64,000 nucleotides of DNA from contig CP173058.1 of NCBI GenBank assembly GCA_044772875.1, forward strand, positions 1,798,001 to 1,862,000, in the 5' to 3' direction. The notes beneath the pieces are model-generated. The model was not told where the DNA came from and ran no database searches. It was given only the letters and a program-made list of their open reading frames with translations. The stretch is from Morganella morganii_D (GTDB lineage: Bacteria > Pseudomonadota > Gammaproteobacteria > Enterobacterales > Enterobacteriaceae). A program made the position numbers and the translations under genes. Shown one piece after another: positions 24,700 to 32,867 of this stretch; positions within the stretch are counted from its first letter, which is position 1, and every line of letters starts with the position of its first letter.

Positions 24700-25668
24700 T
24701 TATGCCGCACGTTTGCGCCAGAGTTCCTGCTGAAACACCTTCGCGCCGTTAATCAGCATGTCGTTAAAATCGCCGGTGCCGTCAATCCATCTGATACTGA
24801 CTTTTTCAACATCAGTCGGGCTGAGGATATTCCGGTTTCCGCACTCAAAAGCTGCCGCAAGGCCGGTGCCGTTACTGTCTGCATCCGCAAAAATTATCAG
24901 GTGAGTTACACCCTTGGGTGCCCTGAATTTCCGCATAAAATTTGCATTCAGCGTTGACCATGTGTTGCAGCCGTATATCTGCTGGCAGGACAGCGCCGTT
25001 TCTATCCCTTCCGCAATACCAAGGGTCGATGCTACCGGTGTCATCCTGATCGCAATAGAACCGGCAAATTCCAGGTAATTATCTTCCTGTAATTTCAGTA
25101 GCCGTTTGTTGCCTTCAAAATTGGCCTTTTTGTCTCCTTCCAGCACTGTCCGGTGGAGATAGCAGCCGTTGCCGCGATCATCTGTGGCAATCGACCAGAT
25201 AGATTGCTTAACGCCCATCGGTGTAACTTCACGCGGATTAAACCGGATATGACCGGCAGGGAGCGTGTTAATTCCCCTGCTCATCAGGTAGCGGTGAGCG
25301 TCAGTATCTTTTAGCGGGATGAGCGTGCCGAATTTGGCGATAACTTTAGAGCGGGTTGATTTGGTATCTGACTGCGTCTGTGGCCTTCGTTGTCCTTCTG
25401 AGTAGCTGTTTCCTATCAGCTTATCGATTTCTCCGGCCAGTATTTTAAAATCCTTCTGCTGGGTCAGCTCCAGCAATTTCCATCCGTCCCCGGCTCCGCA
25501 TGAGCATATCCATGAACCGGCATCGTTTTTGTTGTCTATCCTGAATTTTCCCTTTTTCCCGCAGACCGGGCATTCTCCCTGATAGTGTTTCTTTCCTGTG
25601 ACTGGTGGTAGCTGGTAATACTCAAAGATCTCAGGCCATCGCCCTCGCACCGCCTCGACTGTCCTCAC
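24700..25668 (-). CDS. Primase with zinc ribbon and TOPRIM domain
   Basis: The GTG start at 25668 has GGAGG five to six bases upstream. The 322-residue product has an N-terminal zinc ribbon (Cys33, Cys36, Cys55, Cys57 within GECPVCGKKG and WICSCGAG) and a TOPRIM domain at about 215-290 (GIAEGIETALS and THLIIFADADSNGTG). This is the P4-alpha-like phage primase type. It overlaps the helicase gene by 38 bases, and the pair replaces lambda O/P. Confidence 0.88.
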   Translation of the reverse strand: MRTVEAVRGRWPEIFEYYQLPPVTGKKHYQGECPVCGKKGKFRIDNKNDAGSWICSCGAGDGWKLLELTQQKDFKILAGEIDKLIGNSYSEGQRRPQTQSDTKSTRSKVIAKFGTLIPLKDTDAHRYLMSRGINTLPAGHIRFNPREVTPMGVKQSIWSIATDDRGNGCYLHRTVLEGDKKANFEGNKRLLKLQEDNYLEFAGSIAIRMTPVASTLGIAEGIETALSCQQIYGCNTWSTLNANFMRKFRAPKGVTHLIIFADADSNGTGLAAAFECGNRNILSPTDVEKVSIRWIDGTGDFNDMLINGAKVFQQELWRKRAA

Positions 25669-27265
25669 TGTGACCTCCGTTATTCAGAGCCTTCTTGATT
25701 TCAGCAATGCCGTTAAGCGCTATCTGCTTTTTTTCGGTTTCTGTTTTCGGCTCCTCTGATTTTTTCTGTTTCTCCTGCATTTTCGCGAAGGCGATATTTT
25801 TTGACCGGATATAATTACTGACCTCCGGCGTCATCTCCTGCGGCGAGTCATGCAGTCCGCGCGGCCATACTCCGAATTTCTTCTTGTACGTGTGGGCGCA
25901 CCAGCCGTCTGATATCGGCTTTCCGGATATCTCACGCTGCTTCTGGTAAAACTTAATCTGTGACCACCAACTCTGTTTCTGCTCCTTCGTGAATATCTGC
26001 TCACCGGCATTCAGTTTTTTCAGATCCCGCGTCTCGTCGACCTGGACGTTTTCCCCCATCAGTGGCTTGAATCCGCACTTAGGGCAGACGTAAACACCGG
26101 CGGGTTTCATGTAGTGGCATGACGGGCATTCCTTCGGTTTTTTTTCTGCCCTGACCTGATCGCGGTAGCTGCTTTGGGTTTTCATGCCGTCGTTTTTATT
26201 TTGCAGGTCGTCGTATTCGATTTCATCAGGAAAACCGAGAAGGTGAACCGAACCGGAGTGATCGAATATCAGGCATTTGTCTTTACCCGGCGCGGTACGC
26301 AGCCCCCGGCCAAGACACTGAACCCATCGTATTTCCGATTTTGTCGGTCTGGCGTAGATTATGCAGCGGACATCACTGTCGAACCCTGCAACCAGAACGC
26401 CGACGTTCACGATAATTTTCGTCGCACCTGTCTCAAACCGGCTGATGATTAGCTGACGCTCGTCATGCGGCGTGTCTGCGGTCATCACCTCGGCGTTAAT
26501 CCCTGCTCTGTTGAATTCCATCGTGACGAAATTGGCGTGGCTGACGTTGACGCAGAAGCACACTGTCGGCCTGTCTTCGCCGTTTTCAAGCCAGAATTTG
26601 ACGATGTTTCCCACAAGGTCAGAATCACCCATAATCTGAGCAAGCTGATCTTCGTTGTAGTCATTCCCGAATGCGGAAAGCCTGGTAGTTTTCACGCCGC
26701 TGACATCCGGGTTATCCGGTGCGTAAAACTCATAACGGCTCAGATCTCCGATGCTGATCAGCTCTTTCATCGTGGTGGGCTTGATCAACGTCTCGTAGTA
26801 TTCCCCCATCCATCCGGCAAACGGTGTGCCCGACAGACCGACAACTTTCACGCCGCTGTCACGGATAATTTCCAGTATTTTTTTCCGTTTCATGTGGGCT
26901 TCGTCGATGATCAGCAGGTCGATGTTGTCCGGAAACTGACGGCGGATCAGCGTGTCAGCCGATGCAATCTGAATCAGTTTTGTCGGGTCGTACAACGGGT
27001 GATCCCGCCACACGAAGCTGATTTCCTCTGCCGGTAATCCGTATTCAACAAACCTGGATGCTGTCTGGTCAAGCAGCACCGTGTACGGAGCCACAAACAT
27101 CACCCGCTGATTGTGAGATACCAATCCGGCTGTCATGAACGCGGCTATTGCCGTTTTACCGAACCCCACACTCGCAGAAAGTAACATCGTCCGGTGTTGG
27201 TTCCAGTTCCGTCTGAGCATGTTCAGAGCGGTGACTTGCTTTGCCTTTGGCGTTATACTTAGCAT
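25631..27265 (-). CDS. Superfamily 2 DNA helicase
   Basis: This is a 544-residue helicase: Walker A ASVGFGKT at residues 31-38, motif II DEAH at 121-124, motif III region LSGTPFA at about 144-150, and motifs V/VI with VLVAGFD and QCLGRGLR. A C-terminal zinc ribbon (CPSCHYMKPAGVYVCPKCGF) follows, then a helical tail. With the primase downstream it should form the phage replication helicase-primase pair. Confidence 0.9.
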   Translation of the reverse strand: MLSITPKAKQVTALNMLRRNWNQHRTMLLSASVGFGKTAIAAFMTAGLVSHNQRVMFVAPYTVLLDQTASRFVEYGLPAEEISFVWRDHPLYDPTKLIQIASADTLIRRQFPDNIDLLIIDEAHMKRKKILEIIRDSGVKVVGLSGTPFAGWMGEYYETLIKPTTMKELISIGDLSRYEFYAPDNPDVSGVKTTRLSAFGNDYNEDQLAQIMGDSDLVGNIVKFWLENGEDRPTVCFCVNVSHANFVTMEFNRAGINAEVMTADTPHDERQLIISRFETGATKIIVNVGVLVAGFDSDVRCIIYARPTKSEIRWVQCLGRGLRTAPGKDKCLIFDHSGSVHLLGFPDEIEYDDLQNKNDGMKTQSSYRDQVRAEKKPKECPSCHYMKPAGVYVCPKCGFKPLMGENVQVDETRDLKKLNAGEQIFTKEQKQSWWSQIKFYQKQREISGKPISDGWCAHTYKKKFGVWPRGLHDSPQEMTPEVSNYIRSKNIAFAKMQEKQKKSEEPKTETEKKQIALNGIAEIKKALNNGGHSEDSRGGARAMA

Positions 27266-27267
27266 GT

Positions 27268-27702
27268 TTAATTTCCTTGTGATTTACGGCTGCGCGTTCC
27301 CCTCAGAGCGCTGCGGCCAATCTCCTCAAGCTTTTTTGAATTAATCGCCTCTGCTGCATGATTAAAATCAATCACCTGAGCGCCTTTGACTCCCATCGTG
27401 TAGTAACAGGATTTTGAAATATTCCAGCTTCGTCCTCCCCAGTTAAACTCAGGATTCACCGCGTAAATCCCGCGTTTGAATTTAATTAAACCTGCCGACT
27501 CAAGTTCCTTGTTCGCCCGCTGAATGCTTCTCTCCGTCACGCCAAGCTCTGCTGCAACCTCCGCCCGTGATGCAATGTGCCTGCCAAATTTCCAGTCACA
27601 GTTATCCGTTACGTACCCGTAAAGCTCGACTGCGATCGGTGAAACGGTGGACAGCCGCCTGTAAAATTCTCTCGCGTTAAAAACTCTTGACCATTTTCGC
27701 AT
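27268..27702 (-). CDS. RepL-like winged-helix replication protein
   Basis: ATG 27702 (MRKWSRVFNAREFYRRL) is used; a TTG at 27726 is possible but sits inside the direct repeats. The product is 144 residues with a winged helix (IASRAEVAAELGVTERSIQRANKELESAGLIKF) followed by GIYAVNPEFNWGG, a pattern also seen in RepL-type plasmid replication proteins. It lies upstream of the helicase gene, where lambda has O. Two palindromic direct repeats lie at its start, possible binding sites. Confidence 0.6.
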   Translation of the reverse strand: MRKWSRVFNAREFYRRLSTVSPIAVELYGYVTDNCDWKFGRHIASRAEVAAELGVTERSIQRANKELESAGLIKFKRGIYAVNPEFNWGGRSWNISKSCYYTMGVKGAQVIDFNHAAEAINSKKLEEIGRSALRGTRSRKSQGN

Positions 27703-27724
27703 TTTGATGTAGTCCGATTTTTGC

Positions 27725-27765
27725 AAAAGAGACAGAACCTGTCCGGAAAAGAGACAGAACCTGTC
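27725..27765. repeat. Tandem 19-bp repeats with internal palindromes
   Basis: The 19-base sequence AAAAGAGACAGAACCTGTC occurs at 27725-27743 and again at 27747-27765, a period of 22 bases (about two helix turns). Each copy contains GACAG, AAC, CTGTC, an exact inverted repeat. They overlap the start region of the RepL-like gene and could be an operator pair or origin iterons. Confidence 0.7.
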
Positions 27766-27959
27766 GTTTTGATGTTGATTAACCTGATGATTTATAACGA
27801 TTTTTTAAGTTACCCTCTCCTTGTCCTTATAGGGTCAATCCGGACACCTGCTTTTTGTCTTTTTTGCTTTTCGTTTCAGTTAGTTAGCCGTTGTGTTTTT
27901 TGCATGAATAGCAGCACTTGCCAGAAAACAAGCCCTGTTTTGTGCCGATTTTCGGCATC

Positions 27960-28286
27960 TCAGACGAGCGCCGGAATTGGTTGGTTTCTCTGGCTGGTGC
28001 CTGCCTGAAACTCTCTCGGGGTTGAGACATTCCCGTCGAGGTATGAAGCGTAGTTTTTTACGAAGTTTCTTAGCCTCGTATTTGCCGCTCTCCTGCCGGA
28101 ATTTTCCTTCCGGTAAATAACGGATTCATTATCGAAATGCTCTTGATAAACCTCAGAATATTTAACCGATATTTTCGGTCTTACCGATGGTCTTAACCTG
28201 AGAAGCATTTCCCTTATCCATTTCTCATCCTGTTCAAAATAGCAATCAGGCATTAAAACGTTGACGTTATACTCATAATTATCCAT
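27960..28286 (-). CDS. Hypothetical 108 aa phage protein
   Basis: The product (MDNYEYNVNVLMPDCYFEQDEKWIREML) is polar with a basic centre (RRAANTRLRNFVKNYASYL). It is located between the CII-like and RepL-like genes. It is followed by a 233-base gap holding the tandem repeats. No family was recognised. Confidence 0.55.
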   Translation of the reverse strand: MDNYEYNVNVLMPDCYFEQDEKWIREMLLRLRPSVRPKISVKYSEVYQEHFDNESVIYRKENSGRRAANTRLRNFVKNYASYLDGNVSTPREFQAGTSQRNQPIPALV

Positions 28287-28401
28287 ATTCTTATTAACTC
28301 CATGAATTAAAAGCCCGTTTAAAATCCATAAACGAGCTTATCTATGAGTTGAATTATTTATTGACTAATACTGATGATTCATACAGTATTGGATTGCACT
28401 T

Positions 28402-28737
28402 TTAAATCGTTAATTCGATTTGATCCTGAGCCTCGGTTACCGCCGGGGCTTTTCTTTTTGGTGTTCTGATATGCCCGAGCATCTGAATTAATGCCCTTGC
28501 CTCATCACCCTGCAACACAACCATGTCTTCCCCGCCCTCATATTCAATTGCCGCCAGTAAACGAGCGCAGCGCTGTATGAAGCTGAGATTTTCTTTATGT
28601 TGTGGTGACTGCCACCGGGAGATTTGAGATTCGTGTATGCCCGTTCTGTGCGCGATTTCACGTGCGCCGGTTGAATGAATCCCTTTGAGAATTTTTGTCT
28701 CGATTTCACGAAACTTGCGTTCGTTTGATAATTCCAT
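28402..28737 (-). CDS. CII-family transcriptional activator
   Basis: This is a 111-residue protein whose N-terminal half follows lambda CII: EIETKILKGIHSTGAREIAHRTGIHESQISRWQ, with the helix-turn-helix ending ESQISRW (lambda KSQISRW). The gene lies downstream of cro on the minus strand, with a nut-like element between. CII-type proteins activate the repressor-establishment promoter. Confidence 0.9.
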   Translation of the reverse strand: MELSNERKFREIETKILKGIHSTGAREIAHRTGIHESQISRWQSPQHKENLSFIQRCARLLAAIEYEGGEDMVVLQGDEARALIQMLGHIRTPKRKAPAVTEAQDQIELTI

Positions 28738-28808
28738 AATTCATAATGTCCTTATTGAGATAACAGTTATTCGCTCACTTCCTGTGAGGTGTTGCTGTGT
28801 TGAAAATT

Positions 28809-28872
28809 GCTCGGAGAAGTTGCTCTGAGCTAGTCCGGGGTGCTCACCGATGATGGCGGGCTTTAAAGAGCT
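28809..28872 (-). promoter_or_regulatory. nutR-like site between cro and cII
   Basis: On the minus strand a boxA-like GCTCTTTAA lies at 28863-28871. Thirty bases later comes a 22-base hairpin (28809-28830): arm GCTCAGAG, loop CAACTT, arm CTCCGAGC. The place between cro and cII is that of lambda nutR. The same hairpin with different stem pairs but the same loop and the same A/C mismatch is found in the nutL position at 30187-30208. Confidence 0.75.
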
Positions 28873-28893
28873 GTGGTTTTTGTTTCAATGTTT

Positions 28894-29097
28894 CTAGAAA
28901 GCGTCTGGATACAGTGTCTGAACAGGCAAACCAGTAGCCTTTGAGAACTCTTTCATTTTTGTGCGTGGCAGGTTTCCGCCATGCTTTTTGATTGCTGAGA
29001 TTCGCTGTGGCGTAATTCCGACCAGTTTCGCCAGGTCTTTTTGGGTTCCGCCGAACGCATCAAGTGCAATCTGTAACGGGGTTTTGATTTTATCCAT
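28894..29097 (-). CDS. Cro/YdaS-like repressor
   Basis: This is a 67-residue helix-turn-helix protein (LQIALDAFGGTQKDLAKLVGITPQRISAIKKHG) with the YdaS/Cro pattern, ending LPVQTLYPDAF. It has AAGGAG before the ATG and is divergent from cI. It would turn off repressor synthesis in lytic growth. Confidence 0.85.
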   Translation of the reverse strand: MDKIKTPLQIALDAFGGTQKDLAKLVGITPQRISAIKKHGGNLPRTKMKEFSKATGLPVQTLYPDAF

Positions 29098-29214
29098 TAA
29101 GATTTCACTCCTTGTGTATTAATCAACGTGATGTTAATCCACGCGAGGAATAAAATCAACATAAAGATGATTGATGAAAACAACAAAATGTTTATCTTGT
29201 CAGCAGGAGGATTC
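29098..29214. promoter_or_regulatory. PR/PRM operator region
   Basis: The region lies between divergent cro and cI. On the minus strand TTGATT and TAACAT are 17 bases apart (likely PR). On the plus strand TTGATG and TATCTT are 16 bases apart (likely PRM), which would give a very short leader before AGGAGG. Repeated half-sites ATCAAC / GTTGAT, e.g. at 29122-29128 and 29156-29162, are good operator candidates. Confidence 0.6.
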
Positions 29215-29922
29215 ATGGAACTAACAGAGCGTTTAAAACACCTGCTGGCAGCGGAGGGATTGAAGCAAAAAGACTTAGCTGATCGACTTAACACCAGCTC
29301 ACAGACAGTGAATAACTGGTTGAAAAGAAATGCCATCAGCCGCGATGCTGCACAGCAAATAAGTGAGATATATGGATACTCACTCGACTGGCTTCTGAAT
29401 GGTGTGGGTAATCCAAAGTTGGTTGTGGGCGAGAATCAGATCCCTGATGAGAAGGAGTTTTTTCCAATAAGGACATGGGATAGCAAAACCCCACTTAATA
29501 ACGACGAGGTTGAAATACCTTTCTTGAAAGATATCGAGTTTGCTTGCGGAAACGGCTCTTACAGCGAGGACGATTACAATGGCTTCAAGCTGCGCTTCTC
29601 TAAATCGACCATGCGCAAGATCGGAGCTAATTCAGATGGCACTGGCGTAATTGGATTCCCGGCACGCGGTGATAGCATGGAGCCTGTTATAAGCAACGGA
29701 ACCACCGTGGCGGTCAACACTTCCGACAAAAAGATTGTAGACGGGAAAATTTACGCCATAAACCAAGGAGGCTTGAAGCGTATTAAGTTATTGCATCAAA
29801 CCTCAGCTAATAAAATAATAATTAGAAGTTACAATAAGATAGATTATCCTGATGAAGAGGTTACCGCTTCTGACGTAGAGATTATTGGACGCGTATTCTG
29901 GTGGGCAGTAATGGACGCCTGA
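29215..29922 (+). CDS. CI-like repressor with S24 peptidase domain
   Basis: The start is at ATG 29215 because AGGAGG lies five bases upstream; the longer frame is unsupported. The 235-residue product has a helix-turn-helix (about 16-38, GLKQKDLADRLNTSSQTVNNWLK) and a LexA/S24 domain with catalytic Ser154 (RGDSMEP) and Lys188, and a possible self-cleavage site at Ala110-Cys111. It should maintain lysogeny and be inactivated by RecA. Confidence 0.92.
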   Translation: MELTERLKHLLAAEGLKQKDLADRLNTSSQTVNNWLKRNAISRDAAQQISEIYGYSLDWLLNGVGNPKLVVGENQIPDEKEFFPIRTWDSKTPLNNDEVEIPFLKDIEFACGNGSYSEDDYNGFKLRFSKSTMRKIGANSDGTGVIGFPARGDSMEPVISNGTTVAVNTSDKKIVDGKIYAINQGGLKRIKLLHQTSANKIIIRSYNKIDYPDEEVTASDVEIIGRVFWWAVMDA

Positions 29923-29940
29923 TACACACCGCCAACATCA

Positions 29941-29963
29941 AGCCGCCTAGTGCGGCTTTTTTA
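29941..29963 (+). terminator. Terminator after cI
   Basis: Arms AGCCGC and GCGGCT flank CTAGT and are followed by TTTTTT. It lies 19 bases after the cI stop on the same strand. Confidence 0.8.
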
Positions 29964-30002
29964 TTGCCAAAAATCCACTAACCCACTCAATCCTAATTTT
30001 TT

Positions 30003-30110
30003 TTCAAAAAAAATTCATTTCAAATCAACAACAAAATCAACATCCACAGAAAATAAATCAACATAGTGCTGACTATTGAATCAACATAATGTTTAATTGA
30101 TTCCATCGAA
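30003..30110. promoter_or_regulatory. PL operator region
   Basis: This AT-rich stretch has repeated ATCAACA blocks (for example near 30017, 30032, 30057 and 30082) and the inverted arrangement AATCAACATAATG with TTAATTGATT. The same half-sites occur between cI and cro, so these are likely left operators controlling the N-like operon. No -10/-35 pair is assigned. An ORF on the minus strand here is not convincing. Confidence 0.5.
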
Positions 30111-30129
30111 GGCACACACCCCGAGATAA

Positions 30130-30208
30130 CGCTCTTTAACATCATTGCCGGTACGTGTGGTTTATCAGTACGGCATAGCGGAAATAGCACAGGGCAACTT
30201 CCCCGTGC
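30130..30208 (+). promoter_or_regulatory. nutL-like site upstream of the N-like gene
   Basis: A boxA-like CGCTCTTTAACA lies at 30130-30141. A 22-base hairpin follows at 30187-30208: arm GCACAGGG, loop CAACTT, arm CCCCGTGC. Loop and the A/C mismatch are identical to those of the nutR-like site, while stem bases differ in a paired manner. A further hairpin (GCCGGTAC / GTACGGC) lies between the two parts. Confidence 0.75.
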
Positions 30209-30305
30209 ATGCTTTAAAAGTGAATTTTGGGGTGATGGTGTCAGCAAGGATGTCAGCACTCCCGGTGAATACGGCGTCACCACCAAAAATCACTCAGGAG
30301 GCATC

Positions 30306-30650
30306 ATGAACAACCAAACTATCCTTACCATGAAAGGACTCGTTGATAAAAAAGACGTTAAGCCAAAGGTGATCACTAAACCAGTGAAAGACAACCTGAA
30401 AGCGCGTCGGTACAAAGAGCGTGGCGAGTATTACGCAAAGCGCGTAGCAGCAAAAGGACGCAGCACAGAAGAGATTTTCGACTCAGTGTTTCCACCAGTT
30501 AAATCAGAACTACCTGCTTTGACTCGGAAACCAACAGAATACTTCCCGTCCGGCGATAACTGCTGCCTGCCTAATGTGGCAATTTATTCAATAAAACATA
30601 AAAAATCTGTTAGTCTCTTAGACTCAGGAGAGTCAACTGCTAAATATTGA
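30306..30650 (+). CDS. Putative N-type antiterminator
   Basis: This is a 114-residue basic protein (MNNQTILTMKGLVDKKDVK) with an Arg/Lys-rich segment at about residues 30-55 (NLKARRYKERGEYYAKRVAA) suited to RNA hairpin binding. AGGAGG precedes the ATG. It is the first gene after the PL-like region and the nutL-like hairpin, the lambda N position. There is no sequence similarity to lambda N that I can claim, so the function is positional. Confidence 0.6.
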   Translation: MNNQTILTMKGLVDKKDVKPKVITKPVKDNLKARRYKERGEYYAKRVAAKGRSTEEIFDSVFPPVKSELPALTRKPTEYFPSGDNCCLPNVAIYSIKHKKSVSLLDSGESTAKY

Positions 30651-30685
30651 GCGTGTTAGATAATTGAATTCACGGTGGTTATTTA

Positions 30686-32041
30686 ATGAGCAAAACTATT
30701 TTTAGGATGATAAATGGCCGTGTTGTGCCGATGGTTGTCGATGAAGAAACTATCAGTAATGGGCAGGCACCTTTCTATGTCTCCACCCCAAAACACACAA
30801 CAAAAGAAAGAAAGCTAAGCGATCAAGCCTCATTTACCATCCCTAATGCAACATGCCAAAAGTGCGGGAAGGATGTATTTTATTATGAGAATTCTTTTGG
30901 CTCGAGGGTGCTTTTTGATTCACTGGGCCCGCCGTGGCCAGTGCATCCATGCTTTGCTAGTTACATTGAAAAAAAGAAAGAAATTTTATCAGCCAAAGAG
31001 CTTGGCTGGGAGCCCGTAGTTATAAAGAAAACAGTAATTACATCAAGTGGCTCACTAAAGGTGCAAGGGGTATTTAAGTCAAGAAACATAGTATTTACAT
31101 TCGATGAAAAAATACTAGTAAAGATGCGAGTGAATGCAGGGGATGCTGAAAATCTGATAATTTTTGGATCTGTTGAAAAAGGAAAGGTGCAAACCCATAA
31201 CGGTAAGAAAACCTTTTCAACAAGATTTGAAGATCTAAAAAAACCATCCAGCAGAATTAATGATCTCCCCTCCATGGAGGTTGATAATATTTTTGGCATA
31301 AAAAATATAATTAATGATAAATATACTCTCATTGATATTCTTGATGATTCACTGTTAATAGCGAGAGCTATTATTCAAAATCAAAAATACGATAAATATT
31401 TTTCAAAAAACAATACCTTGCCAATAAGAAAAACATCCGAAGATAGACCAATGGCTTTAAAGTGTAAATCACTATCACATGGGATGTATGTGAGCCTTAA
31501 TGTACTATCTGATAAAGTTATTTTTTTAAATCATGAGGATTCAGATATACAGGCAACGCCAGATCATCAAGAGATAATGCGTTTCGTTGGTGTTATGCGC
31601 GTTGATAAAATTGTTCCGATACAGATAGAAAATGTAAATGGTATATCTATAATCATTAGAGGTTCACTTAATGGCTCATTTAATGTTAACTACCTTATTG
31701 AAAATCCATTAGCCGCAAGCTCCATATATGATTTAGATAAAACATCAAGTGATGATACGCCGCTAGTTACGTTATATGAAAATAATGAAAGAGTAGAAAT
31801 CCGCATTAAATACTCTGAAACTATGGTTATAAATTCTGATGTCATTGTACTAAATAACAGTAATGCCGAACGATTAATAAGAGAAAGTAGCCCTGAAATA
31901 AAAAAACCGACCAAGAAACAGCTTCATATCAAAAAGCGATTTAAGAAAAAAGAAAATCTTGAAGATCAGATATTGAAATTAAGTGAAGTGATACCAACTC
32001 ATATGGCCGAGCTATTTTCCGTAGCAAAACGAAGAAAGTAA
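30686..32041 (+). CDS. AT-rich accessory gene, 451 aa, with zinc-knuckle domain
   Basis: This is a large protein of no known function. Residues 57-89 hold a possible zinc site: Cys57-x2-Cys60 (CQKCGKDVFYY), GSRVLFDSLGPPWP, then His87-x-Cys89. I have seen similar 'CxxC..V.YY..GSRV.FD.LGPPWP.HxC' segments in uncharacterised bacterial proteins. The remainder is a long beta-rich region ending in a Lys-rich stretch (KKPTKKQLHIKKRFKKK). The base composition is far more AT-rich than the neighbours, pointing to recent acquisition. It follows the N-like gene and is closed by a terminator, so it may be a moron expressed from PL or alone. Confidence 0.7.
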   Translation: MSKTIFRMINGRVVPMVVDEETISNGQAPFYVSTPKHTTKERKLSDQASFTIPNATCQKCGKDVFYYENSFGSRVLFDSLGPPWPVHPCFASYIEKKKEILSAKELGWEPVVIKKTVITSSGSLKVQGVFKSRNIVFTFDEKILVKMRVNAGDAENLIIFGSVEKGKVQTHNGKKTFSTRFEDLKKPSSRINDLPSMEVDNIFGIKNIINDKYTLIDILDDSLLIARAIIQNQKYDKYFSKNNTLPIRKTSEDRPMALKCKSLSHGMYVSLNVLSDKVIFLNHEDSDIQATPDHQEIMRFVGVMRVDKIVPIQIENVNGISIIIRGSLNGSFNVNYLIENPLAASSIYDLDKTSSDDTPLVTLYENNERVEIRIKYSETMVINSDVIVLNNSNAERLIRESSPEIKKPTKKQLHIKKRFKKKENLEDQILKLSEVIPTHMAELFSVAKRRK

Positions 32042-32057
32042 CCAAAAATGTCAGCAA

Positions 32058-32081
32058 AACCTCGCAACCGCGGGGTTTTTT
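32058..32081 (+). terminator. Terminator after the 451-aa gene
   Basis: Arms AACCTCGC and GCGGGGTT flank AACC and are followed by TTTTTATTG. It lies 17 bases past the stop of the 451-residue gene. Confidence 0.78.
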
Positions 32082-32243
32082 ATTGCCAAAACATATAACG
32101 GCCGCATTCACACAGCTGATTATCGGGCTGAAAGATGCACCAGAAGCACCACGCAGGCAGCTGAAGTTAAGCCGCAAGCCGATTATGCCGAACGGTGGTA
32201 TTACGGCCAGAGCATAACCTGATGGATTGTGTGAGCGCAGATA

Positions 32244-32762
32244 CTAATTATTATCTACTTCAGAAATTATTCGGATAAAGGCATTTTCATATTTTTTGTT
32301 CAGATAGTACGTTCTGGACAGTGGTGAACCATGGCCAGAGCTATAGATAATGCCTTTTTCCACTAAGCTGAAAAGCGTGGTGGCTGTACAGTTATCCATG
32401 TAATCAGAATTACCGTTCTCAAAAATATATTTGATAACATCGGCCTCTTCGTCATTTAAAGAGAAGAGCGCTTCTCTGACATTGTGTGCCTGTTTTTTAT
32501 CTTTTACTGCCTCTGATACAAGTGAGAGGTAATAGCATGTGTTTTTTATCATTAAGCTAATGAAAAACGATATCGGGATCAAAAAGATAGCAGTCCCAAT
32601 ATACGGAACGCCCCATTTTCCAATTCCGGAATCAATAAATTCAGCCCAGCCTGATGGGATAAACAATAAAAGCACCATCCACGAAAGAAACCAAAACATA
32701 GCAAACCTCAATGATATTTGTTTTTTCAAAAAGGCAAGTACTGCCTCAATCCAACTCGGCAT
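32244..32762 (-). CDS. SieB-like superinfection exclusion protein
   Basis: The start is set at ATG 32762 (MPSWIEAVLAFLKKQISLRF). The 172-residue product has two hydrophobic segments (about 20-40, FAMFWFLSWMVLLLFI, and 56-78, YIGTAIFLIPISFFISLMI), then a helical soluble part with SEAVKDKKQAHNVREALFSLNDEEADVIKYIF. This pattern and the location in the PL region on the opposite strand fit lambda/P22 SieB, which aborts growth of superinfecting phages. Confidence 0.75.
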   Translation of the reverse strand: MPSWIEAVLAFLKKQISLRFAMFWFLSWMVLLLFIPSGWAEFIDSGIGKWGVPYIGTAIFLIPISFFISLMIKNTCYYLSLVSEAVKDKKQAHNVREALFSLNDEEADVIKYIFENGNSDYMDNCTATTLFSLVEKGIIYSSGHGSPLSRTYYLNKKYENAFIRIISEVDNN

Positions 32763-32867
32763 AGTTAAAGTTCTCTCATTCTGTAGGGGTGAGTGTATTT
32801 TAGCCGATTTTTCTCTGTAGGGGTACAGGGGAACCACCTCGCCTGATGTGGTTAAAAGCAGGCATCC

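Noticed and set aside
27725..27765. CRISPR array suggested by direct repeats
   Set aside because: There are only two 19-base copies with a three-base gap, and no cas genes are present; an operator or iteron role fits better.
30020..30286. Minus-strand ORF of 88 codons opposite the PL region
   Set aside because: It lies over the operator and nutL-like sequences, has no ribosome site and the composition looks like a by-product of AT-rich DNA.
32090..32220. TTG-started ORF after the terminator of the 451-aa gene (ends PIMPNGGITARA)
   Set aside because: It looks protein-like but has no ribosome site and starts inside the terminator tail, so it may be a remnant and is not listed.
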